From NCBI RefSeq assembly GCF_000332235.1, contig NZ_CM001775.1, positions 2,262,230 to 2,326,229 on the forward strand: a stretch of 64,000 bases of DNA. Direction: 5' to 3'. This stretch comes from Geminocystis herdmanii PCC 6308 (GTDB taxonomy: Bacteria; Cyanobacteriota; Cyanobacteriia; Cyanobacteriales; Cyanobacteriaceae). The notes beneath the pieces were generated by a model. It did not search any database. It worked only from the letters and a program-made list of their open reading frames with translations, and was not told the origin of the DNA. This document shows positions 37,461 to 46,344 of the stretch, piece after piece (the stretch's first letter is position 1; each line of letters starts with the position of its first letter). Both the position numbers and the translations under genes were made by a program.

Positions 37461-37996
37461 TGTTTAAATCAAAGAAAATGCTCAAAAAACGCTGGAGAAC
37501 GGTTATTATAGCTTTTATAGTAGGCTGTAGCCTTATTTTAGGATGGGGTGCATCCTATGGTTTACAAGGTTCGATCGAAGCCCAGACAAAAGCTGTCGAT
37601 AAAGCTACAGGAAATTTTAAAATCGGAGAAGATTTTTATCTTCAATATTGTGCTACTTGTCATATTCCCATTCCTCCAGGGGTTTTACCTCAACAAACTT
37701 GGCAAAGAATTTTAGAAAATCCGGGCAATCATTATGGCGTGAGGATAGAAGGATTAACAGGATTCACTCAACGTTTAATGTGGCAATATCTACAAAATTA
37801 TTCTCGTCAGCTACTCAAAAATGAAACTGAGCCGAAATACATAGCACAATCTCGTTATTTTTTCGCCCTTCATCCTAACGTCACTTTACCCACTCCCACG
37901 ACTCTGAATACTTGCATTGAATGTCATCATCAAGCACAAGATTTTAATTATCGCATTGATTTTGAACAATCATTGAATGAAATACTTAGTAAATAG
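37460..37996 (+). CDS. Cytochrome c-like protein with two haem motifs
   Basis: A 178-residue protein with an N-terminal basic/hydrophobic signal anchor (RTVIIAFIVGCSLILGWG) and two CxxCH haem sites, CATCH and CIECH. This is the arrangement of small dihaem cytochromes c. It should be exported to the thylakoid lumen or periplasm, remaining anchored or cleaved. The open frame reaches back to 37175 through the 27-bp repeats and the nitrilase 3' end; start codons at 37460 or 37478 are more credible. Redox partner unknown. Confidence 0.85.
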   Translation: MFKSKKMLKKRWRTVIIAFIVGCSLILGWGASYGLQGSIEAQTKAVDKATGNFKIGEDFYLQYCATCHIPIPPGVLPQQTWQRILENPGNHYGVRIEGLTGFTQRLMWQYLQNYSRQLLKNETEPKYIAQSRYFFALHPNVTLPTPTTLNTCIECHHQAQDFNYRIDFEQSLNEILSK

Positions 37997-38058
37997 TCAT
38001 TATTTGAAACTATATGACTTCTAATCCTATTATACTTAGCTTTCTTCGGCAAGAAGCT

Positions 38059-38104
38059 CCACACTGTATTTTTCGCTTAAGAAACACCCACAAAATCAGT
38101 GTGG
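38059..38104 (+). other. Left subterminal hairpin of the TnpB element
   Basis: CCACACTG and CAGTGTGG form a perfect 8-bp stem around a 30-base loop, 88 bp before tnpB. IS200/IS605-type elements carry such imperfect palindromes near their ends. The exact cleavage site cannot be placed. Confidence 0.5.
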
Positions 38105-38191
38105 GATGAATTGCCGTCCAGATTTATCTGCACAAATCAGAAATCTTATGTTATTATAAATCTAGGTCAAAAATTAAATTCGCCTAAGACA

Positions 38192-39427
38192 ATGATTAAT
38201 CTCAACTACGAGTACCGCATATACCCAGAGCCATCACAGGAGGAAACCCTCTTGCGGTGGCTTTTTGTGTGTAAGCGGGTGTATAATTATTGTCTGGCAG
38301 AACGAAAAGATTGGATAAAATCGAGGAAGTCTCCTATTGATCAATGTTCGTTGGTTAATGAGTATATTATTCCTGCGGAAACGAAATATCCCGACTATTA
38401 CTACCAAAAGCGACAACTAACGGAAGCCAAGAAAACAAATCCTGAATTGAAGGAAGTTCCATCTCAAGTTCTCCAAGAGGTTGTTGGTAAAGTCGATAAA
38501 ACTTTCAGGTCTTTTCATAATAGAGGGTATGGGTTTCCTCGTTTCCGCAAAAGGATTCGCTCAATGGTGTTTCCTCAATTCAAAACTAATCCTATTGTTG
38601 GTAATCAAATCAAACTACCAAAGATAGGCGATATTGAGATTAACTTACATCGACCGATTCCAGAAGGATTTGTGGTTAAGCAAGTCCAAGTAGTGAATAA
38701 AGCATCAGGTTGGTATGTCATTTGTACAATCCAGTCTGAGGGAAATATTCCTGATCCAATTCCCGACCTGTCTTATTCTAGTCTAGGTATTGATTTGGGA
38801 TTTTCCAGCCTTGTAGCTACATCCAGAAATGAGATTATTGATAGACCTAAGTTTTTAATCAGCTTACAAAGCAAGTTGACATCACTGCAACGTGAGCTAA
38901 AAGACAAAGTAAAGGGGTCTAATAATTGGAAAAAAGCCTGTAAGAAAATTGCACAGTTACATGAATATATCCATCGAGTCAGGAAAGATTATCATTTTAA
39001 ACTAGCTCATTATTTGTGTGATCAAGCCAAGATGATTTTCATAGAAGCAATAGACTTTAAGTCATGGGGGCGAGGAATGTTGCGTAAACATTCCCTAGAC
39101 TTTGCCTTCGGTGCTTTTGTCGATATTCTGACTCTAGTGGCGAAAAAAAGAGACGTATATCTTCTAAAAGTTGATAAGGATTATACGTCTCAAACTTGTC
39201 CAAATTGCAATACTCTTACAGGGAAAAAGGATTTGAAAGAAAGAATCCATAGTTGTCTTGAATGCGGTTTTACGATCGACCGTGACGTAGCCGCCTCTAT
39301 GATAATAGAACAACGTGGATTACTAGCCGTTGGGCAGACGGTGTTGCAGTCTGTGGAGGACAATGGTATCGGGGCTGTAGAGAAATCGATAGCTAGAGCC
39401 ATCCTAAGAAGCAGAAAATCCAAGTAG
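38192..39427 (+). CDS. tnpB: TnpB (IS200/IS605-type RNA-guided nuclease)
   Basis: A 411-residue TnpB. It has the N-terminal helix-turn-helix with YEYRIYPEPSQEE, RuvC catalytic residues Asp 201 (GIDLGFSSL), Glu 285 (IFIEAIDF) and Asp 365 (IDRDVAASM), and a zinc finger CPNC...CLECG before the last Asp. All key residues are present, so it looks intact. TnpB uses an omega-RNA from the element's right end to cut DNA. The frame opens at 38099, but MINLNYEYRIYPEP at 38192 is the family start. No tnpA is nearby: a solo tnpB (IS1341-type) element. Confidence 0.93.
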   Translation: MINLNYEYRIYPEPSQEETLLRWLFVCKRVYNYCLAERKDWIKSRKSPIDQCSLVNEYIIPAETKYPDYYYQKRQLTEAKKTNPELKEVPSQVLQEVVGKVDKTFRSFHNRGYGFPRFRKRIRSMVFPQFKTNPIVGNQIKLPKIGDIEINLHRPIPEGFVVKQVQVVNKASGWYVICTIQSEGNIPDPIPDLSYSSLGIDLGFSSLVATSRNEIIDRPKFLISLQSKLTSLQRELKDKVKGSNNWKKACKKIAQLHEYIHRVRKDYHFKLAHYLCDQAKMIFIEAIDFKSWGRGMLRKHSLDFAFGAFVDILTLVAKKRDVYLLKVDKDYTSQTCPNCNTLTGKKDLKERIHSCLECGFTIDRDVAASMIIEQRGLLAVGQTVLQSVEDNGIGAVEKSIARAILRSRKSK

Positions 39428-39440
39428 CGATATTTGGAAG

Positions 39441-39470
39441 CCCACGTCTGTACCCGTAGGTCAGCGTGGG
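39441..39470 (+). ncRNA. Right-end hairpin, probable 3' part of the TnpB omega-RNA
   Basis: CCCACG/CGTGGG with inner CTG/CAG pairs forms a hairpin 14 bp after the tnpB stop. In IS605-type systems the omega-RNA overlaps the tnpB 3' end and this right-end structure, and the flanking DNA just beyond supplies the guide. The 5' end of the RNA and the exact element boundary are not determinable by eye. Confidence 0.45.
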
Positions 39471-39586
39471 AGTGTCACAAGAGGAATAATTTAACCAAGC
39501 CAGTTGAAAAAGTGTCTTAAGAGTACAGGTTAAAAAAAAAGATCAAAATTATAATTGTGGTAACAAAATTGAGAGGTTAAACACTT

Positions 39587-39868
39587 ATGGGCAAAGAAAA
39601 TTTTAATCAAACTCACAGTAGTGCATGGGTCATTCAAACATGGTTGTCTTTTGTTATCTCGATCGGAGCCACATCTATTGGTATAATTTATTTACCTGTG
39701 GACGTATGGATTAAAGGGTATATGGGTATGGGATTAATATTTACTGTTGGCTCAACGGTTAGTTTAACCAAAACTCAGAGGGATATTCACGAAGCGAGTA
39801 GAATTATCTCTAAGTTAGAAGAAGCGAAGGTGGAGCGTATTTTAGCGGAACATAATCATCTTAATTAG
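39587..39868 (+). CDS. YiaA/B two-helix domain membrane protein
   Basis: A 93-residue protein with two hydrophobic segments: SFVISIGATSIGIIYLPVDVW and YMGMGLIFTVGSTVSLT. These match the YiaA/YiaB two-helix domain and are followed by KTQRDIHEASRIISKLEEAK. Small inner-membrane protein of unknown role. The stop codon runs into the family A MITE at 39866, so the insertion is immediately at the gene's 3' end. Confidence 0.8.
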   Translation: MGKENFNQTHSSAWVIQTWLSFVISIGATSIGIIYLPVDVWIKGYMGMGLIFTVGSTVSLTKTQRDIHEASRIISKLEEAKVERILAEHNHLN

Positions 39869-39945
39869 ACTTCGACCATAATTAGAAAAATGAGGGTTGA
39901 AACCCTTACTACGAAACCATAAAAAATCTTTTCTGGAGATGTCTA
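39866..39945. repeat. MITE-like repeat, family A (copy)
   Basis: 80 bp, TAGACTTCGACC ... GGAGATGTCTA, central GAGGGTTGAAACCCTTACTACG. It shares its first bases with the stop codon of the YiaA/B gene. Confidence 0.75.
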
Positions 39946-40020
39946 TTGAAAATAGATACTCGATCGAATTTTACCGTCCCAAGTCATGAAGTTGGTGGGC
40001 ATTGCCCACCTTAATTTTGA

Positions 40021-40512
40021 TTATTCTCTTAATCTAACCACTAAACGTCTATCAGGCTCATTACCCTGACTTTCTGTCAACAAATCGGGAGATTTCTCTA
40101 ACATACTATGAATTTGACGGCGTTCCACAGATGAAAGATTGCGTATTTCTTCAGGAACTCCCGTGATACGCACTTTCTCCCCTGCTCTTTGGGCGATCGC
40201 CATTAATTCAGCCTGACGACGAAGACGATAACCATTTAATTCCACCGTGAAAAAACGATGAGAGTTTTCATCGACACCGATATTGAGTAAAGCATTAACT
40301 AAATATTGAATAGAGTCGATCGTCTCTCCTTGTTTACCCGTTAAGGCTTCAATTTTTGATAAATCGAAAGGACTTTCATCAATGGTAAGCCAACAGGAAA
40401 TAGTTTGATCACCATTTTGCTCTACCCTATTTAAGTTAACATTTGTGGGAACTCCCATTAATTTTAAGAGAGTTTCCAACCATTTTTGACCTTTTTGGAT
40501 TTGTTCATCCAT
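40021..40512 (-). CDS. Jag/KhpB-like R3H-KH RNA-binding protein
   Basis: A 163-residue protein with a KH-like region holding the ...GKQGETIDSIQYLVNALLN motif and a C-terminal R3H-like region (SVERRQIHSMLE, PDRRLVVRL). It matches the Jag/SpoIIIJ-associated family (KhpB), RNA-binding proteins encoded next to yidC. The N-terminal Jag domain is absent, as in other short cyanobacterial versions. It is the last gene of the rpmH-rnpA-yidC cluster, 24 bp after yidC. Confidence 0.9.
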   Translation of the reverse strand: MDEQIQKGQKWLETLLKLMGVPTNVNLNRVEQNGDQTISCWLTIDESPFDLSKIEALTGKQGETIDSIQYLVNALLNIGVDENSHRFFTVELNGYRLRRQAELMAIAQRAGEKVRITGVPEEIRNLSSVERRQIHSMLEKSPDLLTESQGNEPDRRLVVRLRE

Positions 40513-40536
40513 AATTGCTATAAAAATTGTGATTGA

Positions 40537-41682
40537 TTATGAAGTTTTTTCTTTCTTTTTCCCTGCTTTTTTCTCAAAAGGTATCACTTCTCTACCTTTT
40601 GCCGCTTTTTCTTGCTCATCTAAGATTTTTTGAATATTCTCAGGCAAAGGTTCACGGGTTAAGATGAGAGTTTGAATAGTCTGAAAAACGTTGGCAAGAA
40701 CGATATACATTAAAACCCCAGCAGGAAGGGGGAAAAATAAGAACATTCCCGAAAAGAGAATGGGGGTAATTTTATTGACGGTTTGTTGTTGATCATTTCC
40801 AGCGGGTTTTTGACCTGTACCTGATAATTCTTGGTTAAGATAGATACTGACACCAAAGAAGATAATCATGCCCACAATATCCCAGTTAATCGAACCGTCA
40901 GGATTAGTGGCGCCCACTCTGCCTAAAGCCTGAATAAATAAGAATCCTTTATCGGCGGCGATACCGGGGATAGTAATTTGAATGGTGGCATCTCCCACTC
41001 CTAAAGCGGTGATTTCGCCATTTTCATTAACAGTAATTCTTTCTTCACCTTTAGTTACTACCCATCGGGGTTGTATATTACTTTCAGGATATTGATTATT
41101 TAAGTCTTGTAATGATTTACCTTCGATGGTTTGTAATTCAATTTTTTCGCTTTCTCCTACGGTTAATTTATTACCTGTGGGTAAAATAGCGGTAATTTTG
41201 TTGTGTAAACCATCAGTAACAAATACGTTTTGAGACTTGGTGCTATAGGGTTGAGGTGCGATACGTTCAATTTGTTCTTGAGGAAAAATCTGTAAGTCAA
41301 CGGTGTAGTTAATGTCAGAAAACGGTGAACCTCTGAGGGTTGCAAATAAAGCGAATAAGATGGGCATTTGTAATAACAAGGGAAGGCATCCTGCGAGGGG
41401 ATTACCAAATTCTTGCATGATTTTTCCCATTTCCTCTTGTTGTTTTTGAGGATTGTCTTTATATTTTTTCTTGATTTCTTCTTGTCTTTCCTTCATCAAA
41501 GGTTGAGTAATCCGCATTTTTCTCATATTGCGAATTTGCCCAGCGCTGAGGGGATAAACGGCGAATCTTACGACTAAAGTTAGGGCGATAATGCCAAAAC
41601 CATAACTAGGCACAATCCCATAAAAAAAGTCTAGGATTGGCAACATTATATTAGTTGATATAAAACCTATACCAAAATCCAT
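40537..41682 (-). CDS. yidC: Membrane protein insertase YidC/Alb3
   Basis: A 381-residue Oxa1-family insertase. It begins [20 protein letters not shown] and has the core [18 protein letters not shown], a cytoplasmic [20 protein letters not shown] segment, an inserted periplasmic/lumenal domain (~150-250) and the C-terminal membrane pair [17 protein letters not shown]. The basic tail suits ribosome contact. It serves thylakoid and plasma membrane protein insertion. Part of the rpmH-rnpA-PH-yidC-jag cluster. Confidence 0.95.
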   Translation of the reverse strand: MDFGIGFISTNIMLPILDFFYGIVPSYGFGIIALTLVVRFAVYPLSAGQIRNMRKMRITQPLMKERQEEIKKKYKDNPQKQQEEMGKIMQEFGNPLAGCLPLLLQMPILFALFATLRGSPFSDINYTVDLQIFPQEQIERIAPQPYSTKSQNVFVTDGLHNKITAILPTGNKLTVGESEKIELQTIEGKSLQDLNNQYPESNIQPRWVVTKGEERITVNENGEITALGVGDATIQITIPGIAADKGFLFIQALGRVGATNPDGSINWDIVGMIIFFGVSIYLNQELSGTGQKPAGNDQQQTVNKITPILFSGMFLFFPLPAGVLMYIVLANVFQTIQTLILTREPLPENIQKILDEQEKAAKGREVIPFEKKAGKKKEKTS

Positions 41683-41781
41683 TGTAATCTCTTTAAATTT
41701 ACTATATTTTTAATACTTAATAGATATTAATTGATCATGATCGCTTTTCATTGTTAATTGTTCATTGTTCACGGTTAATTA

Positions 41782-42174
41782 TTACTGGGCGATGGCATCT
41801 TTAGGACGACCTGTTTTGTCGGCGGCTCGATCGCAAATATAATCATAGATTTCACGAAAACGAGGTACTGCGCGCATTTCTAAACGACTTCTGTCTTTAA
41901 GAGTGACGACAATATCGCCCCAAAAGCCTAAACCTCTGGGAACTTTTACTACTTTGACAATTTCTGAGTAGATAATATCGGTACGATCTTTTCCTTGCCA
42001 ACCGCCAGTAATAGAAATTCGTCGATCGGTAATGCGAAATCTTAGCCAAATAGCACGAACGATCGCCCCTACCGTCAGAGGAAGACAGATAACAGTAAAA
42101 GCTAATAGAATATTGAAAATGAGATCCCCGATATGGGGACCACCTTCATAAAAAACATCTTCTCTAATGCCCAT
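41782..42174 (-). CDS. PH-domain membrane protein of the rnpA-yidC cluster
   Basis: A 130-residue protein with one hydrophobic region ([21 protein letters not shown]), then a bacterial PH-like domain: [20 protein letters not shown] and [20 protein letters not shown]. Its start overlaps rnpA by 11 bases, showing coupled expression. This gene is conserved between rnpA and yidC in cyanobacteria; its function is unknown. Confidence 0.85.
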   Translation of the reverse strand: MGIREDVFYEGGPHIGDLIFNILLAFTVICLPLTVGAIVRAIWLRFRITDRRISITGGWQGKDRTDIIYSEIVKVVKVPRGLGFWGDIVVTLKDRSRLEMRAVPRFREIYDYICDRAADKTGRPKDAIAQ

Positions 42175-42532
42175 GAATTATTTCCGCTCTAATTAATAAC
42201 TGTTCTAATTCTCTCAAAAAATGTTCATAATTGCATTCTTGAGCTGATGGTTTCACAATAACAACAATCAGCCAACCAGAAGAAATTTTTGGTAATAAAT
42301 CCCGAAAAACAGACCTAATCTGTCTTTTAATCCGATTACGAACTACTGCTTTTTTGCTAACTTTGCGACTAATGGAAATACCAATTTTAGTATCCATAGA
42401 TGAATTAGCAGAATTTTCAGTTATCGGTAAAGCTCGAATAATGAGATTAAGACTAGAGCGGCGAATACCCTGTTGATAAACAGATTGAAAATCCCACCGC
42501 CGTTTTAGTCTATGTCGTGATGGTAGTCCCAC
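42164..42532 (-). CDS. rnpA: Ribonuclease P protein component
   Basis: A 122-residue basic protein, [20 protein letters not shown] onward. It contains [20 protein letters not shown] then [13 protein letters not shown], the RNR motif that contacts pre-tRNA and RNase P RNA. It helps the RNA subunit mature tRNA 5' ends. It lies 76 bp after rpmH, the classical arrangement. Confidence 0.95.
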   Translation of the reverse strand: MGLPSRHRLKRRWDFQSVYQQGIRRSSLNLIIRALPITENSANSSMDTKIGISISRKVSKKAVVRNRIKRQIRSVFRDLLPKISSGWLIVVIVKPSAQECNYEHFLRELEQLLIRAEIIHGH

Positions 42533-42608
42533 CTAAATTTATACTAATTACAATAAAATTGATCGATCGTGATAGTCAAGAAATAAAAATAATAATATAA
42601 CGATTAAG

Positions 42609-42746
42609 TTATACAGATAATCTTTTTCTGCCTTTATTACGACGAGCTTGAATCACTTTACGACCATTTTCGGTTCTCATACGCGCACGGAAACCAGAGG
42701 TTCTTCTTTGTTTGCGTCTTGTGCCATTTAATGTATGCTTACTCAA
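42609..42746 (-). CDS. rpmH: 50S ribosomal protein L34
   Basis: A 45-residue gene too short for a 60-codon cut-off. The product [20 protein letters not shown] followed by [20 protein letters not shown] and RLSV is a textbook L34. Translation starts at TTG (42744-42746) with AGGAGG eight bases upstream; there is no in-frame ATG at the N-terminus. First gene of the rnpA-yidC cluster. Confidence 0.95.
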   Translation of the reverse strand: MSKHTLNGTRRKQRRTSGFRARMRTENGRKVIQARRNKGRKRLSV

Positions 42747-42793
42747 CGGTTTTTCCTCCTTAAATTTAGTTAATAAAAAAAACAGCAATATAC

Positions 42794-42823
42794 ATTATAT
42801 GCTAGATTGATTAGTCACGTCTA
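42794..42823 (-). promoter_or_regulatory. Promoter of the rpmH-rnpA-yidC cluster
   Basis: On the minus strand, TATAAT (42794-42799) lies 18 bp after TAGACG (42818-42823), a fair sigma-70 pair. The -10 is about 48 bp before the TTG start of rpmH. The upstream 430-base gap also holds a partial family B repeat and TTACTCATTACT-type short repeats. Confidence 0.55.
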
Positions 42824-42876
42824 TATTTGTGAACTAGATAATTTTTGATGAACGTAAGATAGGGTGTTGGGGTGTT

Positions 42877-42957
42877 ACCTCAGTTAGACAAAATAAAAGT
42901 AGTGAAAACAAGACAAGTGGACAAGTGGACAAGTAGAAAAATTCCTAATATTCGATA
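42877..42957. repeat. MITE-like repeat, family B (partial copy)
   Basis: Begins ACCTCAGTTAGACAAAATAA and continues with AAGACAAGTGGACAAGTGGA, as in the inverted right half of the element at 35404-35599. The other terminus is missing or too decayed to see. Confidence 0.55.
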
Positions 42958-43184
42958 CACTTTAAAATTGGGATTAGAGGAATTTTTTGCTTACAGATTT
43001 CAGGTAATAAAATAATAATAAATCTTGAAATAATCAATTTATGATACTAAATTATCAAAACTCATTACTTATTACTCTTTACTCATTACTTTCTCTTCAC
43101 CAAAAATTTTAGAATGAAACAGTCCTAGGTGGGAGATAGACGATCGATGGTAAAATAGCAATCTAATTAATTTTCTTAAAAATA

Positions 43185-43994
43185 ATGCGCTCTGGTGTCT
43201 ATTTTATCGGTGCAGGACCGGGTGATCCTGATTTGTTAACTATTAAAGCCTACAAAATTTTACAAGAAGCTGATGTAATTTTATATGCAGATTCTTTAGT
43301 ACCGAAACAAATTTTAAGGGATGTTAAACCTAGTGCCGAATTAATCGCTACGGGGAATCAGACGTTAGAAAAAATTGTGCCTTTAATGATCGAAAAAGTC
43401 AAGGAAGGTTTAATGGTTGTTAGGCTTCAATCAGGGGATTTATGTCTTTATAGTGCTATTCATGAACAAATGATGGAGTTAGCAGAGGCGAATATTCCTT
43501 TTGAGTTAATACCCGGTATAAGTGCTTATCAGGCGGCGGCGGCGAAAATTAGCACGGAATTAACTATTCCAGAGTTGGTGCAAACGATCATTTTAACGAG
43601 GGTTAGCGGTAATGCGTCCCCCGTACCAGATAAGGAAGAATTGAAGGGTTTAGCGGCACATCAGGCTAGTTTATGTTTATATTTGGCGGCTCGTCATGTG
43701 CGCAAAGCTCAACAAGATTTACTTGAGCATTATCCTGTAGATACTCCTGTGGCGGTGTGTTATCGGGTGGGGTGGGAAGATGAAAAAATTTTGATTGTAC
43801 CTTTAACCGAAATGGCTAGAGCTACAGAAGAAAATAACTTAATTCGTACCACGATGTATATTATCAGCCCTGCCCTCAAAAAACTTTCTGATGATGAAGT
43901 TCGATCGCAAAGTGGCGTTTCACGATCACAAAGTGGCGTTTCACGATCGAAATTATACCATCCTAGTCATAAACATTTATTTCGTCCCAAGTAG
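43185..43994 (+). CDS. cobM: Precorrin-4 C11-methyltransferase
   Basis: A 269-residue SAM-dependent methyltransferase of cobalamin (B12) ring synthesis (CobM/CbiF). It has the N-terminal GAGPGDPDLLTIKAYKIL, the RLQSGDLCLYSAIHEQM loop, IPGISAYQAAAA and a C-terminal YIISPALKKL. The last ~30 residues are an extension containing a duplicated RSQSGVS unit from a 24-bp direct repeat, not part of the family fold. cobA, a related methyltransferase, is 5 kb away on the other strand. Confidence 0.93.
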   Translation: MRSGVYFIGAGPGDPDLLTIKAYKILQEADVILYADSLVPKQILRDVKPSAELIATGNQTLEKIVPLMIEKVKEGLMVVRLQSGDLCLYSAIHEQMMELAEANIPFELIPGISAYQAAAAKISTELTIPELVQTIILTRVSGNASPVPDKEELKGLAAHQASLCLYLAARHVRKAQQDLLEHYPVDTPVAVCYRVGWEDEKILIVPLTEMARATEENNLIRTTMYIISPALKKLSDDEVRSQSGVSRSQSGVSRSKLYHPSHKHLFRPK

Positions 43995-44112
43995 AGAAAA
44001 TAGAGAGTAGGGGATACATTCTCAATTCTTAATTCTTAATTCTTAATTCTCAATTCTCCATTCTCAAATCGATCGCCTATAATGAGAATTGTAAAGAAAT
44101 GTTGAGAAAAAT

Positions 44113-44781
44113 ATGAGTAATGTTAACTTAGCTGAAATATCTAGTAAATTAGATAGTAGCAATTCTAAAGATAGACTCCTCGCCCTTGCATCTTTAAGGG
44201 AAGTTAGTGCAGAAGATGCTGTGCCTCTGATTATAAAAGTTATCGATGATGAAATTTTACCAGTTCGATCGATGGCGGTGTTTGCTTTGGGGATAAAAAA
44301 AACTGAGGAATGTTTACCTATCTTAGTAAAATTATTAGAAACCGATCCTGATTATGGTATTCGTGCCGATGCCGCTGGCGCTTTAGGTTACTTGAGAGAT
44401 ATTAGAGCATTTGAAGCCTTAGTTCGATCGTTCTATGAAGATACGGAATGGTTAGTTAGATTCAGCGCCGCAGTGTCATTAGGTAATTTAGGGGATATTC
44501 GAGCAAAACAAGTATTATTAAAGGCGTTACATAGTGACGAAACAGTTTTACAACAAGCGGCAATTTCTGCATTAGGAGAAATCAAAGCCGAGGATTGTAT
44601 CGAAGAAATTTTAGTTTTTGCCCAATCTGACGACTGGTTAATTCGTCAAAGATTAGCGGAATCTTTAGGTAATTTTAATACAGAAAAAAGTATTTCAGCT
44701 CTGAAATTTTTAGCAAAAGATGTTAACCCTCAAGTATGTCAAGCGGCGAATCATTCTTTAGGCAAAATCAATAATAATTAG
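44113..44781 (+). CDS. HEAT-repeat protein, NblB-like
   Basis: A 222-residue all-helical protein of about six HEAT/PBS-lyase-type repeats (DYGIRADAAGALGYLRDIRA, EWLVRFSAAVSLGNLGDIRA, VLQQAAISALGEIKAED). Length and repeat layout match NblB, which acts in phycobilisome breakdown by binding chromophores. Other HEAT proteins, such as phycobilin lyase subunits CpcE/F, are alternatives; no phycobiliprotein genes adjoin. Complete. Confidence 0.65.
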   Translation: MSNVNLAEISSKLDSSNSKDRLLALASLREVSAEDAVPLIIKVIDDEILPVRSMAVFALGIKKTEECLPILVKLLETDPDYGIRADAAGALGYLRDIRAFEALVRSFYEDTEWLVRFSAAVSLGNLGDIRAKQVLLKALHSDETVLQQAAISALGEIKAEDCIEEILVFAQSDDWLIRQRLAESLGNFNTEKSISALKFLAKDVNPQVCQAANHSLGKINNN

Positions 44782-44819
44782 GGTGTGATAAAAACGCCTC
44801 TTTAATATGGAAAGAAAAC

Positions 44820-45059
44820 ATGAGTAAGACTATTGAATTTATCACCACTATTCATCAGGGAGTAATTGTCATTCCCCAAGAGTATCAGGGAAAACTTGAA
44901 GAAGTTCAAGAAGTGCAAGTTATTTTCAAAACAAAAATAACATCCCCCCATCCAATTAATCAATTAAAAGGAAAAGTAACGGCTTTTAAAAATATTAATT
45001 CAGTAGCATGGCAACAACAAATGAGAAAAGAATGGGATGAAACTAGATTATCTCATTGA
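44820..45059 (+). CDS. Small antitoxin-like protein
   Basis: A 79-residue protein: MSKTIEFITTIHQGVIVIPQ then EYQGKLEEVQEVQVIF. The N-terminal half looks like an AbrB/MazE-like DNA-binding swapped-hairpin antitoxin. Its 3' end overlaps the start of a truncated PIN toxin, as in VapBC operons. Orphaned antitoxin is the likely status. Confidence 0.65.
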   Translation: MSKTIEFITTIHQGVIVIPQEYQGKLEEVQEVQVIFKTKITSPHPINQLKGKVTAFKNINSVAWQQQMRKEWDETRLSH

Positions 45060-45114
45060 TACTAATATCTTAATCTCATTGGAGATTCAAGTGGTTTCTT
45101 TAAAGTTAAAATAG
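45037..45114 (+). pseudogene. PIN toxin, N-terminal remnant (25 codons)
   Basis: ATG at 45037, overlapping the antitoxin 3' end in another frame, encodes MKLDYLIDTNILISLEIQVV and then five more codons to TAG. DYLIDTNILI is the first strand and first metal-binding Asp of PIN-domain (VapC) toxins; normal length is about 130 residues. The rest has been lost. The ~470 bases after it hold no gene apart from the repeat at 45394. Confidence 0.75.
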
Positions 45115-45393
45115 GCTAAAATTTATTTAATTTTTAATGTTTTTTAAACCACTTATTAAAATAAAATTAGGTGCGTCAGACGGTAAAGTTTTAAAAGAGC
45201 TTTTAACTGTTAACTAATAGTTTATTATAGTTGTTTATACCTACTCACGGGATAAAGGTTGACATTTTTTTAAAATATGTTAGCTTTTAATGAAGTCGAT
45301 AACCAAGACTGTTAAAACTATTTAATTTAAAGATTAAATTAAATAAAAATTAGTTATTATTCAAGATTAATCAATTAATTAGAATAATAAAAG

Positions 45394-45535
45394 TAGGGTG
45401 GGTTACACCCGAATCAACGCTTGTGGACAGTATCAAGCCGACTTGACTGGTAGAAGCAAGAAGTAAACGTCATAGGTAACTATGAGTAAGTTTTATATAA
45501 CAGCAAAAAATATCTCTATTATCTGACACACCCTA
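45394..45535. repeat. Possible MITE with TAGGGTG ends
   Basis: 142 bp between TAGGGTGGGTTAC and GACACACCCTA, whose outer nine bases are nearly complementary. No second copy is in the window, so this is weak. Confidence 0.35.
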
Positions 45536-45585
45536 AAATATTACTAATTATGGTTGATGCTTATTGATAACAGCTTAACGTTATG

Positions 45586-45942
45586 TTAAGCTACGGCAAA
45601 ACCAGTTTCCTCTCGAATTTGAGGATCATAAAATGCTAAAACAATTTTATCTTTAGAAATCCCTGCTTCTAATAAGTCCGTAGCAATTCCTTTTTCTGTA
45701 CCATCTCTTTGAATCCAAATTTTATCATCAATAATATCCACATGAATTAAACAACTATGGACTCTTTTAGTCGCTGAATAATTAGCATTAATTTTTTCTC
45801 TACCTATCACCATTAGTAAATAATGATCTTTTTCTGTATCAAAAATAGTTTCTAATTTAACATCATCATAAGAATAAGAAAATTCAGTATAAGACTCAAT
45901 AATTTGTTTAATTATTGTTCCATAATTATTTCTGGTATCCAT
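45586..45942 (-). CDS. xisI: XisI-like protein
   Basis: A 118-residue XisI family protein: VKLETIFDTEKDHYLLMVIG, RVHSCLIHVDIIDDKIWIQ and RDGTEKGIATDLLEAGISKD. XisH and XisI were named as controlling factors for excision of the fdxN element in Anabaena, but they are widespread in cyanobacteria without such elements; a toxin-antitoxin-like or nuclease role is suspected. This copy is intact, although its partner xisH is broken. Start overlaps the xisH 3' end. Confidence 0.9.
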   Translation of the reverse strand: MDTRNNYGTIIKQIIESYTEFSYSYDDVKLETIFDTEKDHYLLMVIGREKINANYSATKRVHSCLIHVDIIDDKIWIQRDGTEKGIATDLLEAGISKDKIVLAFYDPQIREETGFAVA

Positions 45943-46325
45943 TGTACAATTTCCTCCGAATTAATATCAAAAATAAGTAAGTTAAGTTGATAATCTTCTG
46001 TTCAAATATGTCCATATAAACAATACTAGGAATTGCTAAATACAATTTTCTATCTGGCTCTTTTCTTTTAATAACAGAACGATATAATAAGTATTGTCCT
46101 AATGCTTGTTCTAAAGCGTAAACTTCAGATATGGAAGCAAAAGTTTTGATTTCTACTGCTATTTTTTGATCTTGTTTTTCAGCTATAAATAATTTTTCTG
46201 CTACTAAATCTACATACATATCCTTATTACTCCATCTTAAATCTAAGAGGATCATTTGTTATGATCCAATCATCTTTAATGAGAGCATTTTTACAACTTT
46301 CATGATAACGATCTTTTGCAGACAT
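45912..46325 (-). pseudogene. xisH: XisH-like protein with two compensating frameshifts
   Basis: The true start ATG at 46325 gives MSAKDRYHESCKNALIKDDW then IITNDPLR, and hits a stop soon after. Near 46245 the family sequence moves to the next frame (LRWSNKDMYVDLVAEKLFIA onward). Near 46008 it returns to the first frame as YQLNLLIFDINSEEIVQWIP, ending at 45912. Total span (414 bp) equals a normal XisH of about 137 residues. One indel in each direction keeps the length but destroys the protein, unless they are sequencing errors. Confidence 0.8.
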
Positions 46326-46344
46326 TTTGCTGTTTTATTAACAA

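Noticed and set aside
37030-37485. 151-codon minus-strand frame over the 27-bp repeats
   Set aside because: Shadow of the nitrilase gene and the tandem array; the repeat unit being a multiple of three keeps all frames open.
43000-43184. Cobalamin riboswitch upstream of cobM
   Set aside because: No B12-box-like conserved core or extended structure is visible; only AT-rich short repeats.
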